Both the position numbers and the translations under genes were made by a program. A stretch of 64,000 nt of DNA from Stictocephala bisonia (taxonomy: Eukaryota > Arthropoda > Insecta > Hemiptera > Membracidae): the NCBI GenBank assembly GCA_035578905.1, contig JAQJVL010000808.1, positions 124,001-188,000 on the forward strand. The letters run 5' to 3'. The notes below the pieces were generated by a model. That model ran no database searches. It saw only the letters and a program-made list of their open reading frames with translations, and was not told where the DNA came from. This document shows, piece after piece, positions 11,865 through 23,744 of the stretch; the first letter of the stretch is position 1; each line of letters opens with the position of its first letter.

Positions 11865-12150
11865 AAATATCACATTTTAATACATGTTAAAATTAACCTT
11901 TCTTATTATGCCACTAGACAAAACATTCATATACATGACACCAGAAACAAAGATAAGCTTGATTTACCTATTCAAAGACTCTAATATTGGTTTTTCACAT
12001 CAATTAAATTGTGTTGAATTCTTTAATAAACTGCCTCTTAACTTCCAGAATCACTCTTACTAACTGTTTTAAAAATAAATTGTATTCTTGGTTGCTACTA
12101 AATCCTTTTTACAGCATTTATGAGTTTTTAAGCTCTAATGTTGTTGTTGT

Positions 12151-12860
12151 TTTTAGACCTAATATGACTTATATTTTTATTTATATGTTTTAATATTTCG
12201 GCATAAAATAGTAAAAAAAAAAACAAGAACTTAACAGTTGCCACTGAAATCGGGAACTATATCCTACGGCCCATGTACAGACGATGTTGCCAGCAGAACA
12301 ATGGATCATGTCATTTTATACACTTTTTACAATAGACCTAAACATTTTAAAGTGTTGAGTTTATTTTATTTTAGAAGTGACAATGAAGTATACAAATTAG
12401 CATATATTTTTATAAGAAGTTCAATTATAAAACATATTTGATATTACCCATGGTAAACAAATCACGTTTTAGACAATAAACTTTCAACATTTTACACGGA
12501 AAATAAACTTCCCCAAATTTTTAAATCAAGTTCAAATCTTATAAAGTTTTTTCTAGTAAAAAAAAATGTTATTTTCAAAGACTAATATTGATTTTTTTTT
12601 AATTTTACGTTGAAGCGTAATTTATTGAACGTTTAGTAAAAATGTATGGGGCCTATAGGCTATTTATATCCATGTGTCAATTTATATAATTTTATCTGTT
12701 GTAGGCTATAGGCATTTAAGTATTGTAGTTATATTTAGGATTTAGTGTTTTGTAGACTATTTGTTGCTGCTCAGATGCTGTAAATGGCTGCTTGCTGTAC
12801 TTTGAATAAAGCTCCTGTAGCCTATTTAAAATTACTGGACTAAAATAATTTTATGTAGAG

Positions 12861-12902
<42 letters not shown>

Positions 12903-13396
12903 AGTTTAGATGTAATATTGTATGTAGGCCTAGCTACGCTACTAGTAATAACTGTAGCCAGTAAACTGTTTCCTTAATAACTACAAGACATGTTGTGTAT
13001 GTAGTCTATGTTCAAAAGAGGAAATACCGTAACTTCTTTTTTTTCATTTCATTAAAAATATTAATGAAATATTTACTATATTTCATCCACACGGCTGCTT
13101 CCAGTGTGTGGATTGCTAATTATATAAATCGTGTATATAGAAGTGTATTTCAAGAGGAAAATGTTTTTAATTATTTTAAGATGTCTTAATATATATATAT
13201 ATATTTATTTATTTATTATTTTTTTTAAGACAACAAGCAACCAGTTACTTTACGTTTGCAAATGATTCTGAACCAATTTCAAAATTGTCATTTCGTATGA
13301 CCTTATCACTACCTATATTATGTTTGATGTATGTCCCCCGATGTTATCTCTTCCGATACAAACCATGATATCAATAGTGCGCTAAATGTCCGTCGA
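12151..13396. other. Non-coding stretch with AT microsatellites
   Basis: Contains an (AT)n run at about 12866-12898 and a TATA/TTTA-rich run near 13188-13222. No gene can be supported. Confidence 0.55.
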
Positions 13397-13460
13397 ATAG
13401 TTACCTACACAAACAATTGACAGGGAAGATAATGTGGCTTGCACGGTGTTTTCGATATAG
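13397..13460 (+). repeat. Isolated diverged unit of the 75-bp minisatellite
   Basis: The stretch ACCTACACAAACAATTGACAG, then GGAAGATAATGTGGCTTGCAC, matches the C-type units of the main array (compare 18720-18760). It lies about 650 bp left of the array's start at about 14112. The intervening 13461-14111 is unrelated AT-rich DNA. Confidence 0.8.
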
Positions 13461-14111
13461 GGTGAGAAATGGAGGACCACATGACAAAATCAGGAATGAG
13501 ATAAGAAAAAGAAAGAAAGTAAGCCTAGGTTATACATATGGTTTTATTACAGATAACGTATTTAATGGAATGATAAATAATTGTACAATTATAATTAATG
13601 ATAGTAAAATTATTAATGAATTATAACAATGTTGTTTTACCATACAGAATTAGTGTTATAATAGCCTTCTTTCTTCTGTCTGGCCAGACCAAACACTTCT
13701 GAGGCTACTACAGACTACACACTGGACACTGTCTTGAGAACATATGAGTTAGATTAAGTAATTAAATTAAATTTATAATGAATAATAATAAAGGTTATAA
13801 CATTTACAAAAAAGATAATTTTTATTAGAGAATAAACAATTATTAGGGAAAAAAGAGAAATGTGATATAGAGGTTGAGACGAAGTGAGAAGATTGAGAGA
13901 GAAAAATGGAAAGGACTGAGGATTGAATGAAGGAGAAATGTACAACGATAATAAAGCCATTATGATAGTTGGCTCTTGTTTTCATATTAAAAACTTACGA
14001 ATATAAACTTTATACAAGTACGATGAGTGAATGTGATGTACAAAAGTATGACAAAAATAATTAAAACAATAAAATATGAAACATACAATTAATTGGTAAT
14101 ATAAATCCTTA
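13461..14111. other. Unrelated DNA between the isolated unit and the main array
   Basis: No repeat units and no coding similarity are seen. The 68-70 codon frames on the - strand near 13754-13985 overlap each other and look like chance openings in AT-rich sequence. Confidence 0.5.
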
Positions 14112-17100
14112 ACACAGTGTGTATTTGTTAGACATTCCTGTACCTACACAAACGGTTGACTGGGTAGTTAATGAGGTTTGCGTAGTGTAAGATAGGTATT
14201 TGATAGTTATTCCTGTATCTACCCAAATGGTTGACAGGTTAGTTAATGAGGTTTGCGTAGTGTAAGATAGGTATTTGATAGTTATTCCTGTATCTACCCA
14301 AACGGTTGACAGGTTAGTTAATGAGGTTTAGTGTAAGATATGTAATTGATAGTTATTCCTGTATCTACACAAACAGTTGACAAACAGTTGACAGGGTACT
14401 TAGTGAGGTTTGCGTAGTGTAAGATATGTATTTGATAGTTATTCCTGTATCTACACAAACAGTTGACAGGGTACTTAGTGAGGTTTGCGTAGTGTAAGAT
14501 ATGTATTTGATAGTTATTCCTGTATCTACACAAACAGTTGACAGGGTACTTAGTGAGGTTTGCGTAGTGTAAGATATGTATTTGATAGTTATTCCTGTAT
14601 CTACACAAACAGTTGACTGGGTACTTAGTGAGGTTTGCGTAGTGTAAGATATGTATTTGATAGTTATTCCTGTATCTACACAAACAGTTGACTGGGTAGT
14701 TAATGAGGTTTGCGTAGTGTAAGATATGTATTTGATAGTTATTCCTGTACCTACACAAACAGTTGACTGGGTAGTTAATGAGGTTTGCGTAGTGTAAGAT
14801 ATGTATTTGATAGTCATTCCTGTATCTACACAAACAGTTGACAGGGAAGTTAATGAGGCTTGCACAGTGTAAGATATGTATTTGATAGTCATTCCTGTAT
14901 CTACATAAAAAATTGACAGGGGAGTTAATGAGGCTCACACAGTGTAAGATATGTATTTGATAGTTATTCCTATAAATACACAAACAGTTGACAGGGAAGT
15001 TAATGAGGCTCACACAGTGTAAGATATGTATTTGATAGTTATTCCTATAAATACACAAACAGTTGACAGGGAAGTTAATGAGGCTCACACAGTGTAAGAT
15101 ATGTATTTGATAGTTATTCCTATAAATACACAAACAGTTGACAGGGAAGTTAATGAGGCTCACACAATGTAAGATATGTATTTGATAGTTATTCCTATAA
15201 ATACACAAACAGTTGACAGGGAAGTTAATGAGGCTCACACAGTGTAAGATATGTATTTGATAGTCATTCCTGTATCTACATAAAAAATTGACAGGGGAGT
15301 TAATGAGGCTCACACAGTGTAAGATATGTATTTGATAGTTATTCCTATAAATACACAAACAGTTGACAGGGAAGTTAATGAGGCTCACACAGTGTAAGAT
15401 ATGTATTTGATAGTTATTCCTATAAATACAAAAACATTTAACAGGAATTTTAATAAGGCTTGCACAGTGTAAGATATGTATTTGATAGTAATTCCTATAT
15501 CTACATAAAAAATTGACAGGGGAGTTAATGAGGCTCACACAGTGTAAGATATTTAGGCCTATTTGATAGTCATTCCTATATCTACATAAAAAATTGACAG
15601 GGGAGTTAATGAGGCTCACACAGTGTAAGATAGATCTATGTATTTGATAGTCATTCCGGGACCTGCACAAACAGTAGACATGGAAGAGAATGAGGCTTGC
15701 ACAGTATAAGATATATAGGCCTATTTGATAGTCATTCCTGTATCTACATAAAAAATTGACAGGGGAGTTAATGAGGCTCGCACAGTGTAAGATATGTATT
15801 TGATAGTCATTCCTGTGTCTACATAAACAATTGACAGGGAAGTTAATGAGGCTTGCAAAGTGTAAGATATGTATTTGATAGTTATTCCTACAAATACACA
15901 AACAGTTGACAGGGTAGTTAATGAGGCTTGCACAGTGTAAGATATGTATTTGATAGTCATTCCTGTAGATACACAAACTGTAGATACACAAACAGTTGAC
16001 AGGGAAGTTAATGAGGCTCGCACAGTGTAGGATATGTATTTGATAGTCATTCCTGTATCTACACAAACAGTAGACAGGGAAGTTAATGAGGCTTGCAATG
16101 TGTAAGATATGTATTTGATAGTCATTCCTGTACCTACACAAACAGTTGACAGGGAAGTTAATGAGGCTTGCACAGTGTAAGATATGTATTTGATAGTCAT
16201 TCCTGTATCTACACAAACAGTTGACAGGGAAGTTAATGAGGCTTGCAAAGTGTAAGATATGTATTTGATAGTTATTCCTATAAATACACAAACAATTGAC
16301 AGGGTAGTTAATGTGGCTTGCACAGTATAAGATATGTATTTGATAGTCATTCCTGTATCTACACAAACAGTTGACAGGGATGTTAATGAGGCTTGCAAAG
16401 TGTAAGATATGTATTTGATAGTTATTCCTGTATCTACACAAACAGTTGACAAACAGTTGACAGGGTACTTAGTGAGGTTTGCGTAGTGTAAGATATGTAT
16501 TTGATAGTTATTCCTGTATCTACACAAACAGTTGACAGGGTACTTAGTGAGGTTTGCGTAGTGTAAGATATGTATTTGATAGTTATTCCTGTATCTACAC
16601 AAACAGTTGACAGGTTAGTTAATGAGGTTTGCGTAGTGTAAGATAGGTATTTGATAGTTATTCCTGTACCTACACAAACAGTTGACAGGGTACTTAGTGA
16701 GGTTTGCGTAGTGTAAGATATGTATTTGATAGTTATTCCTGTACCTACACAAACAGTTGACAGGTTAGTTAATGAGGTTTGCGTAGTGTAAGATATGTAT
16801 TTGATAGTTATTCCTGTATCTACACAAACAGTTGACTGGGTACTTAGTGAGGTTTGCGTAGTGTAAGATATGTATTTGATAGTTATTCCTGTATCTACAC
16901 AAACAGTTGACAGGTTAGTTAATGAGGTTTGCGTAGTGTAAGATAGGTATTTGATAGTTATTCCTGTATCTACACAAACAGTTGACAGGTTAGTTAATGA
17001 GGTTTGCGTAGTGTAAGATAGGTATTTGATAGTTATTCCTGTATCTACCCAAACGGTTGACAGGTTAGTTAATGAGGTTTGCGTAGTGTAAGATAGGTAT

Positions 17101-20100
17101 TTGATAGTTATTCCTGTATCTACCCAAACGGTTGACAGGTTAGTTAATGAGGTTTGCGTAGTGTAAGATATGTATTTGATAGTTATTCCTGTATCTACAC
17201 AAACAGTTGACTGGGTACTTAGTGAGGTTTGCGTAGTGTAAGATATGTATTTGATAGTTATTCCTGTATCTACACAAACAGTTGACTGGGTAGTTAATGA
17301 GGTTTGCGTAGTGTAAGATATGTATTTGATAGTTATTCCTGTACCTACACAAACAGTTGACTGGGTAGTTAATGAGGTTTGCGTAGTGTATTTATGTATT
17401 TGATAGTTATTCCTGTATCTACACAAACAGTTGACAGGGAAGTTAATGAGGCTTGCACAGTGTAAGATATGTATTTGATAGTCATTCCTGTATCTACATA
17501 AAAAATTGACAGGGGAGTTAATGAGGCTCACACAGTGTAAGATATGTATTTGATAGTTATTCCTATAAATACACAAACAGTTGACAGGGAAGTTAATGAG
17601 GCTCACACAGTGTAAGATATGTATTTGATAGTCGTTCCGGGACCTGCACAAACAGTTGACAGGGAAGTTAATGAGGCTCACACAGTGTAAGATATGTATT
17701 TGATAGTCATTCCTGTATCTACATAAAAAATTGACAGGGGAGTTAATGAGGCTCACACAGTGTAAGATATGTATTTGATAGTTATTCCTATAAATACACA
17801 AACAGTTGACAGGGAAGTTAATGAGGCTCACACAGTGTAAGATATGTATTTGATAGTCATTCCGGGACCTGCACAAACAGTTGACAGGGAAGTTAATGAG
17901 GCTCACACAGTGTAAGATATGTATTTGATAGTCATTCCTGTATATACATAAAACAGTTGACAGGGGAAGTTAATGAGGCTCACACAGTGTAAGATATGTA
18001 TTTGATAGTTATTCCTATAAATACACAAACAGTTGACAGGGAAGTTAATGAGGCTCACACAGTGTAAGATATGTATTTGATAGTTATTCCTATAAATACA
18101 CAAACAGTTGACAGGGAAGTTAATGAGGCTCACACAGTGTAAGATATGTATTTGATAGTCGTTCCTATAAATACACAAACAATTGACAGGGTAGTTAATG
18201 AGGCTCACACAATGTAAGATATGTATTTGATAGTCATTCCTGTATCTACATAAAAAATTGACAGGTGAGTTAATGAGGCTCACACAGTGTAAGATATGTA
18301 TTTGATAGTTATTCCTATAAATACAAAAACATTTAACAGGAATTTTAATAAGGCTTGCACAGTGTAAGATATGTATTTAATAGTTATTCCTATATCTACA
18401 TAAAAAATTGACAGGGGAGTTAATGAGGCTCACACAGTGTAAGATATGTATTTGATAGCCATTCCTATATCTACATAAAAAATTTACAGGGGAGTTAATG
18501 AGGCTCACACAGTGTAAGATAGATCTATGTATTTGATAGTCATTCCGGGACCTGCACAAACAGTAGACATGGAAGAGAATGAGGCTTGCACAGTATAAGA
18601 TATATAGGCCTATTTGATAGTCATTCCTGTATCTACATAAAAAATTGACAGGGGAGTTAATGAGGCTCGCACAGTGTAGGATATGTATTTGATAGTCATT
18701 CCTGTATCTACACAAACAGTAGACAGGGAAGATAATGAGGCTTGCAATGTGTAAGATATGTATTTGATAGTCATTCCTGTACCTACACAAACAGTTGACA
18801 AGGAAGTTAATGAGGCTTGCACAGTTTAAGATATGTATTTGATAGTCATTCCTGTATCCACACAAACAGTTGACAGGGAAGTTAATGAGGCTTGCAAAGT
18901 GTAAGATATGTATTTGATTGTCATTTCTGTATCTACACAAACAGTTGACAGGGAAGTTAATGAGGCTTGCACAGTGTAAGATATGTATTTGATTGTCATT
19001 TCTGTATCTACACAAACAGTTGACAGGGAAGTTAATGAGACTTGCACAGTGTAAGATATGTATTTGATAGTTATTCCTATAAATACACAAACAATTGACA
19101 GGGTAGTTAATGAGGCTCACACAATGTAAGATATGTATTTGATAGTCATTCCTGTATCTACATAAAAAATTGACAGGTGAGTTAATGAGGCTCACACAGT
19201 GTAAGATATGTATTTGATAGTTATTCCTATAAATACAAAAACATTTAACAGGAATTTTAATAAGGCTTGCACAGTGTAATATATGTATTTGATAGTTATT
19301 CCTATATCTACATAAAAAATTGACAGGGGAGTTAATGAGGCTAACACAGTGTAAGATATGTATTTGATAGCCATTCCTATATCTACATAAAAAATTTACA
19401 GGGGAGTTAATGAGGCTCACACAGTGTAAGATAGATCTATGTATTTGATAGTCATTCCGGGACCTGCACAAACAGTAGACATGGAAGAGAATGAGGCTTG
19501 CACAGTATAAGATATATAGGCCTATTTGATAGTCATTCCTGTATCTACATAAAAAATTGACAGGGGAGTTAATGAGGCTCGCACAGTGTAGGATATGTAT
19601 TTGATAGTCATTCCTGTATCTACACAAACAGTAGACAGGGAAGATAATGAGGCTTGCAATGTGTAAGATATGTATTTGATAGTCATTCCTGTACCTACAC
19701 AAACAGTTGACAAGGAAGTTAATGAGGCTTGCACAGTTTAAGATATGTATTTGATAGTCATTCCTGTATCCACACAAACAGTTGACAGGGAAGTTAATGA
19801 GGCTTGCAAAGTGTAAGATATGTATTTGATTGTCATTTCTGTATCTACACAAACAGTTGACAGGGAAGTTAATGAGGCTTGCACAGTGTAAGATATGTAT
19901 TTGATTGTCATTTCTGTATCTACACAAACAGTTGACAGGGAAGTTAATGAGACTTGCACAGTGTAAGATATGTATTTGATAGTTATTCCTATAAATACAC
20001 AATTAGTTGACAGGGTAGTTAATGAGGCTTGCACAGTGTAAGATATGTATTTGATAGTTATTCCTATAAATACACAAACGGTTAACAGGAATTTAAATGA

Positions 20101-20158
20101 GGCTTACACAGTGTGAAGTATGTAATTCATAGTTATTCCTGTGCCTACACAAACAGTT
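14112..20158. repeat. Minisatellite array, 75-bp unit, about 80 copies
   Basis: The unit is 75 bp: for example the AGTTGACAGG block starts at 14461, 14536 and so on, and TAATGAGGCT at 15001 and 15076. Each unit contains TACACAAACAGTTGAC, a (T/G)AGTTAATGAGG block and GTGTAAGATATGTATTTGATAG. Three unit types alternate in blocks. A type (TTTGCGTAGTG) is at about 14112-14810 and 16430-17400, B type (CTCACACAGTG with ATAAATACAC) at about 14930-15600 and 17510-18520, and C type (CTTGCACAGTG or CTTGCAAAGTG) at about 15780-16420 and 18700-20040. Because 75 is 25 codons and the - strand units lack stops in two frames, long repetitive frames of up to 707 codons run through it. They show no sign of being genes. 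Confidence 0.95.
18165..19992. repeat. Higher-order duplication within the array (912-bp period)
   Basis: Two neighbouring segments of 12 units each are almost identical at an offset of exactly 912 bp: AAATACACAAACAATTGACA at 18169 and 19081, CATTCCGGGACCTGCAC at 18541 and 19453. The extra 12 bases over 12 x 75 come from units carrying small insertions (TAGATCTATG, TATAGGCC). A related but older copy of the same marker units is at about 15580-15730. Confidence 0.92.
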
Positions 20159-20159
20159 G

Positions 20160-20690
20160 ACCCTAACCAGACATCAGCGCCTTTTTGATAATGGCATTGC
20201 TGGCAGGAAATATTCTTATCGCACCGCTATTCCTCGAATGATGCGTCTTGGAAACCACAGAAGTATATATCGAAGGATATATACTTTTGTGGACTTCTTC
20301 AATTCCAGCATCCAAGCCGTCAAGCGAGCCGCTGCTGAGATTGACTGCCTCAACCAATGAGAGGTGGTTGTCCCGAAGGGTGGTTTTGTTCGGCCGACTA
20401 TCTTCCTTATGATGAAATATATTGCTATTTTGTTTTTTATACTTTTGCATTATTTATATATTACATATATTTATTGTCTTTTATGCTTATTGTTACTTTA
20501 TTAGTGTTTTGTTTTCGTTTCACTCAGGTTTGTTGTTATCGTTTGGATAGTTTATCTTTGTTAGTTATTGTTTAATGTATTATTATTGTTGATTCCTGAT
20601 TAATTGATTTATTGGAGCCATCTATGTTACTCTTTGTAAATTGATGTTACGCCGTTGGTATGATAAATAAATAAATAAACAAAACGATTC
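20160..20690 (+). pseudogene. 3' end of a LINE, abutting the minisatellite
   Basis: The frame from 20157 ends with a block (FNSSIQAVKRAAAEIDCLNQ) typical in style of an ORF2 C-terminus, followed by an AT-rich 3' UTR and a short (AAAT)n tail at about 20664-20690. It begins immediately at the last array unit, as expected of a 5'-truncated copy inserted there. The family assignment is from layout (3' coding end, UTR, simple tail); I do not recognise the exact family. Confidence 0.5.
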
Positions 20691-21235
20691 AATTAAATCA
20701 TGCTAATCTAAACGATGTTCTGCGTCTTTAGCCAGTTAAGACTTCAAACAATAAACAATTTTTAATGAATGAGGAAGTTGTATGAATGAGGAATGAATGA
20801 AGTTACTGAAAAAGGTAAGAAAAAACTTCAATTCTATTGAACGATATGCAAACACAGTTTCCATTCTGCGGACTTTCAGAATAAATATTCAAATTTACTT
20901 ACTAATGACTACAGCACAAGAAAAAAATTCTTGCAAAAAGACATTCTAAACAACTGATAAATGTATTAATACTGGAGAAAAAAGATCTTCAAGTTAACAT
21001 ACAAAGGTAGTGCTGGATCGCGTCTCCTAGCTCCACTCATTACTCAAGATATTTTATTTTGCCAAATAGTTAATGTATAAGGAGTCGAATAGTAAATACC
21101 GTCCAAAAAGATATCTCATATTGTGATTTAGAGTGTACTAGGGAACAGTAAACACCGGCAATGAACAAATAAACTTTAAACAGTCAAACTTTTTGAGTAC
21201 TGAATACATGTAGCCGTTAATTTTTGAGACATGAT
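20691..21235. other. Non-coding stretch, nothing recognised
   Basis: No coding or repeat signal can be supported between the LINE tail and the next LINE fragment. Confidence 0.45.
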
Positions 21236-21239
21236 TATT

Positions 21240-21690
21240 TTTCAATTAAGCCTTTCATCCAGAAGGACTCTGTTAAATTTTAGTACACTTAACACATGAT
21301 GCAACCTTTCAAATGAGACAAGTCTTGCGTTTAAAAATCTATTTAAGCTATCTTTAGGTTTATCCCTGAGAGTAAAAAGAACGAATTTTTCCTTTGTACT
21401 TAACTTAGTTCTACTGTATTTTTAGCAAACCAAATTCTTAGTTTATAAAGGCCCTTTCCATACCTAATAATAGTTCAGTATGATCTTTCGCTCGATAGCA
21501 TATTGCTGTATCGTCAGTAAAACATGATAAGGTGCACTAAAATACATTGCAAAGACTGTTGATGTACATTAAAGATAAAACAGGACCGAAGACAGATCCC
21601 TGTGGAACTTCAAACGCAATATAGAACGCACTACTTATATGATTACGAAATTTAATACATTTAAAATGGTAACTTAGATGACTATTAAAC
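21240..21690 (-). pseudogene. LINE reverse transcriptase fragment, - strand
   Basis: On the - strand at about 21620-21560 the translation reads EVPQGSVFGPVLSLMYIN, and a little further TDDTAICY, the palm motifs of a non-LTR reverse transcriptase (F/YxDD). Stops follow soon after in the same frame. The remaining sequence to 21240 looks like the decayed downstream part. Confidence 0.6.
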
Positions 21691-21769
21691 AATTTAGAAG
21701 AGCTCCGCTCATACACCTCTCGAAAGAGTATTACACAAGATTTCGCAATTGTTAAAATGAAAGGCCTTC

Positions 21770-22880
21770 GTATATCAAAAGGAATTCTACTGAAACATTC
21801 CTATACTTGGACCGATTTTATTTCTTTTATATGTTAATGACTTGTCATCTTGTGAGAAGAGTGGTAGGATATGTTAACTTGCTGATGATAAGACATAAGA
21901 CATAAGATATTTATTGTCATCACATATTTACAAAAAACGTATTGACATTGTCACAAGTTATGACTATTTACTATGCTAAATTAATAAAACTAATACAATA
22001 TGCCTGTATCGTATCCTATATTATACCTCCCTTTCTTTGTCTGCTCACAATTTTCAGTCTCTAGAACAAATTTCCTTCATGGAATCAAATAATCTGCTCC
22101 AATGGTTTCATGAAAACATGTTGTCAATTAACACCCAAAAAACACAGCTTCTACAATTTTCAGTTTCAAAAACAAATACTCAGTTCTCCTTTAAATGTAA
22201 TTTTGGATGAAACCATAATTTACCGATCTGATAAAGTTATATTTATTGGAATAATGGTGGATGAGGGTTTGGATTTTTATGTGCATTTGGATTATGTCTC
22301 CAGAAAGGTATGCATAGGCATTTACATGTTGAGAAATTTAGCAAAAACTGTAAATAGTGATGTTCTTCTCTCGGCTTATTATGGCCTAGTCTACCCATAC
22401 CTGGCCTACGCAGTAACTATTTGGGGAAATGAAAACAATAGAACCCGTTTTCTATTTCGTCTTCAAAAAAAAAAAAAAAAAAAAGCCACAAGAGTTATAT
22501 TTTCCTTAAATAAACGTCAATCCTGTAAAGAATTCTTTCAAAATTATAAGGTTCTGACCTTTCCTTCTCTTTTTATTCTTGAAACCCTCACTTTTATAAA
22601 ATTAAATTTCCCTGTCTTTTCCACTTTCTCTAACCACTCTTACACTCTTCGTGTTAATCACAGTTTAAGGGTACCAAAGCATTCTACTGCCTTATTTGAG
22701 AAACATACCCTTTATAATGGTGTAGCTCTTCATAACTGCCTTCCACCCTCACTTAATTAAACTGGAGACTAACCATATAAAATTTAAGAAACAACTGAAA
22801 AGCCTTCTGCTCGACCTTTGTTGTTACAGCGTCCATGAGTTTCTAGCTGGCCATAAATAATTCTGATTTACTGTGATTGT
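21770..22880 (+). pseudogene. LINE reverse transcriptase fragment, + strand, with internal insertion
   Basis: The palm region is decayed at about 21780-21890 (LYVND-like, then LADD-like). Coding resumes at about 22050-22760 with the post-palm and C-terminal region: VLLSAYYGLVYPYLAYAVT, IWGN, RLQKK and RVIFSLNKRQSCKEFFQ. Between them, 21890-22020 is a foreign AT-rich insert starting with a repeated GACATAAGACATAAGA. At 22466-22484 a run of A's replaces what is normally a few Lys codons. Close in sequence to the next copy at 23005-23724. Confidence 0.7.
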
Positions 22881-23004
22881 TGCAAACTTTGAAATATAAA
22901 TAAATTGTTTTTTCTCTATCTTTTCACGTGTCTTAGTTGATTATTGTTTTATTGCATTTACTATGACTTGGCTAATGCGTGTATATATGTTTACTGGCTT
23001 AATA

Positions 23005-23681
23005 AACGAATTGCTCCACTCAAAAAACAAAGTTCCTTGGTTTAATCTTGGATAATAAGCTGAATTTTCATTTACATATTAACCATGTTATGAATAAAAT
23101 TAGTTCCGGAATATTCGCCCTTCGCACTTTGGCCAAATCATCAAATACAAATGTTCTTCTAACAGCCTATTATGGACTGATTTTCCCCCATCTTGTTTAT
23201 GCATTGCCTATCTGGGGTTGTGAGAGTCAAAGAACCCTTTGCATTTTTCGTCTTCAAAAGAAGGCGTTAAGGGTAATATTTTCTATTGACAGACTTCAAT
23301 CCTGTAGAGAAATATTTAAATCTTGCAACATTCTGACGTTTACATATATGAAAGCCTATCATTTCTTAAACAAAATCTTTCAAAGTTCAGTAGTTCTCAA
23401 ACACATAAATACGACCTACGTCCTTCGCCCAACCTTCAAATACCAGCACATCGCACCGCTTTCTTCAGAAAACATCTCTTCTTTAATGCAATAGCAATTT
23501 TCAACAAACTCCCAAAAACCATTCAAACCGAGTCAAACCACTTGATCTTTAAAAACAAACTAAAATCCTTTTTGATTAATAAGTGTTTTTACAGCGTCCG
23601 GGAGTTCATGACTGACGGTGCTCAAGATTTTTGAAACACATAACAAGAGTTTACATTTGAATTAACTTTCATAATGTTCTG

Positions 23682-23724
<43 letters not shown>
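23005..23724 (+). pseudogene. LINE 3' fragment with 43-base poly(A) tail
   Basis: The coding remnant starts at FLGLILDNKLNFHLHIN (about 23033) and runs through VLLTAYYGLIFPHLVYALPI, IWGCESQRTL and RLQKKALRVIFSIDRLQSC. A frameshift at about 23330-23400 moves it to the frame ending KSFLINKCFYSVREFMTDGA. A 43-base run of A's at 23682-23724 follows the 3' UTR and marks the LINE end. The copy is 5'-truncated and frameshifted. Confidence 0.8.
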
Positions 23725-23725
<1 letters not shown>

Positions 23726-23744
23726 AGAAATCGGACAGTAGTTA

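Larger units (their letters stand above)
9655..12150 (+). pseudogene. Decayed Jockey/CR1-like LINE reverse transcriptase, split by two insertions
   Basis: Three blocks of one non-LTR reverse transcriptase lie in the right order. At 9655-9842 is the palm motif GVPQGSVLGPFLF, followed by a decayed Y-x-D-D region. At about 10165-10634 comes the post-palm region, with fragments such as YIEVLKWFAAN, YFGLFQYHIS and a QCRPLFINIKSLYI block. At 11865-12150 is the C-terminal end (HDTRNKDKLDLPIQRL, then FKNKLYSWLLLNPFYSIYEF). A SINE-like element separates blocks 1 and 2, and a long-TIR transposon separates blocks 2 and 3. Frameshifts and stops occur within all blocks, so it is dead. The clade call is by general resemblance only. 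Confidence 0.75.

Noticed and set aside
13754..13985. Hydrophobic - strand ORFs of 68-70 codons
   Set aside because: Overlapping frames of low-complexity AT-rich DNA, with Phe, Ile and Ser runs and no conserved pattern.
14318..20034. Long - strand ORFs (up to 707 codons) as genes for repetitive proteins
   Set aside because: They are a product of a 75-bp unit without stops in two frames. The frames overlap each other, no non-repetitive ends or splice signals are seen, and units differ by substitutions in all positions.
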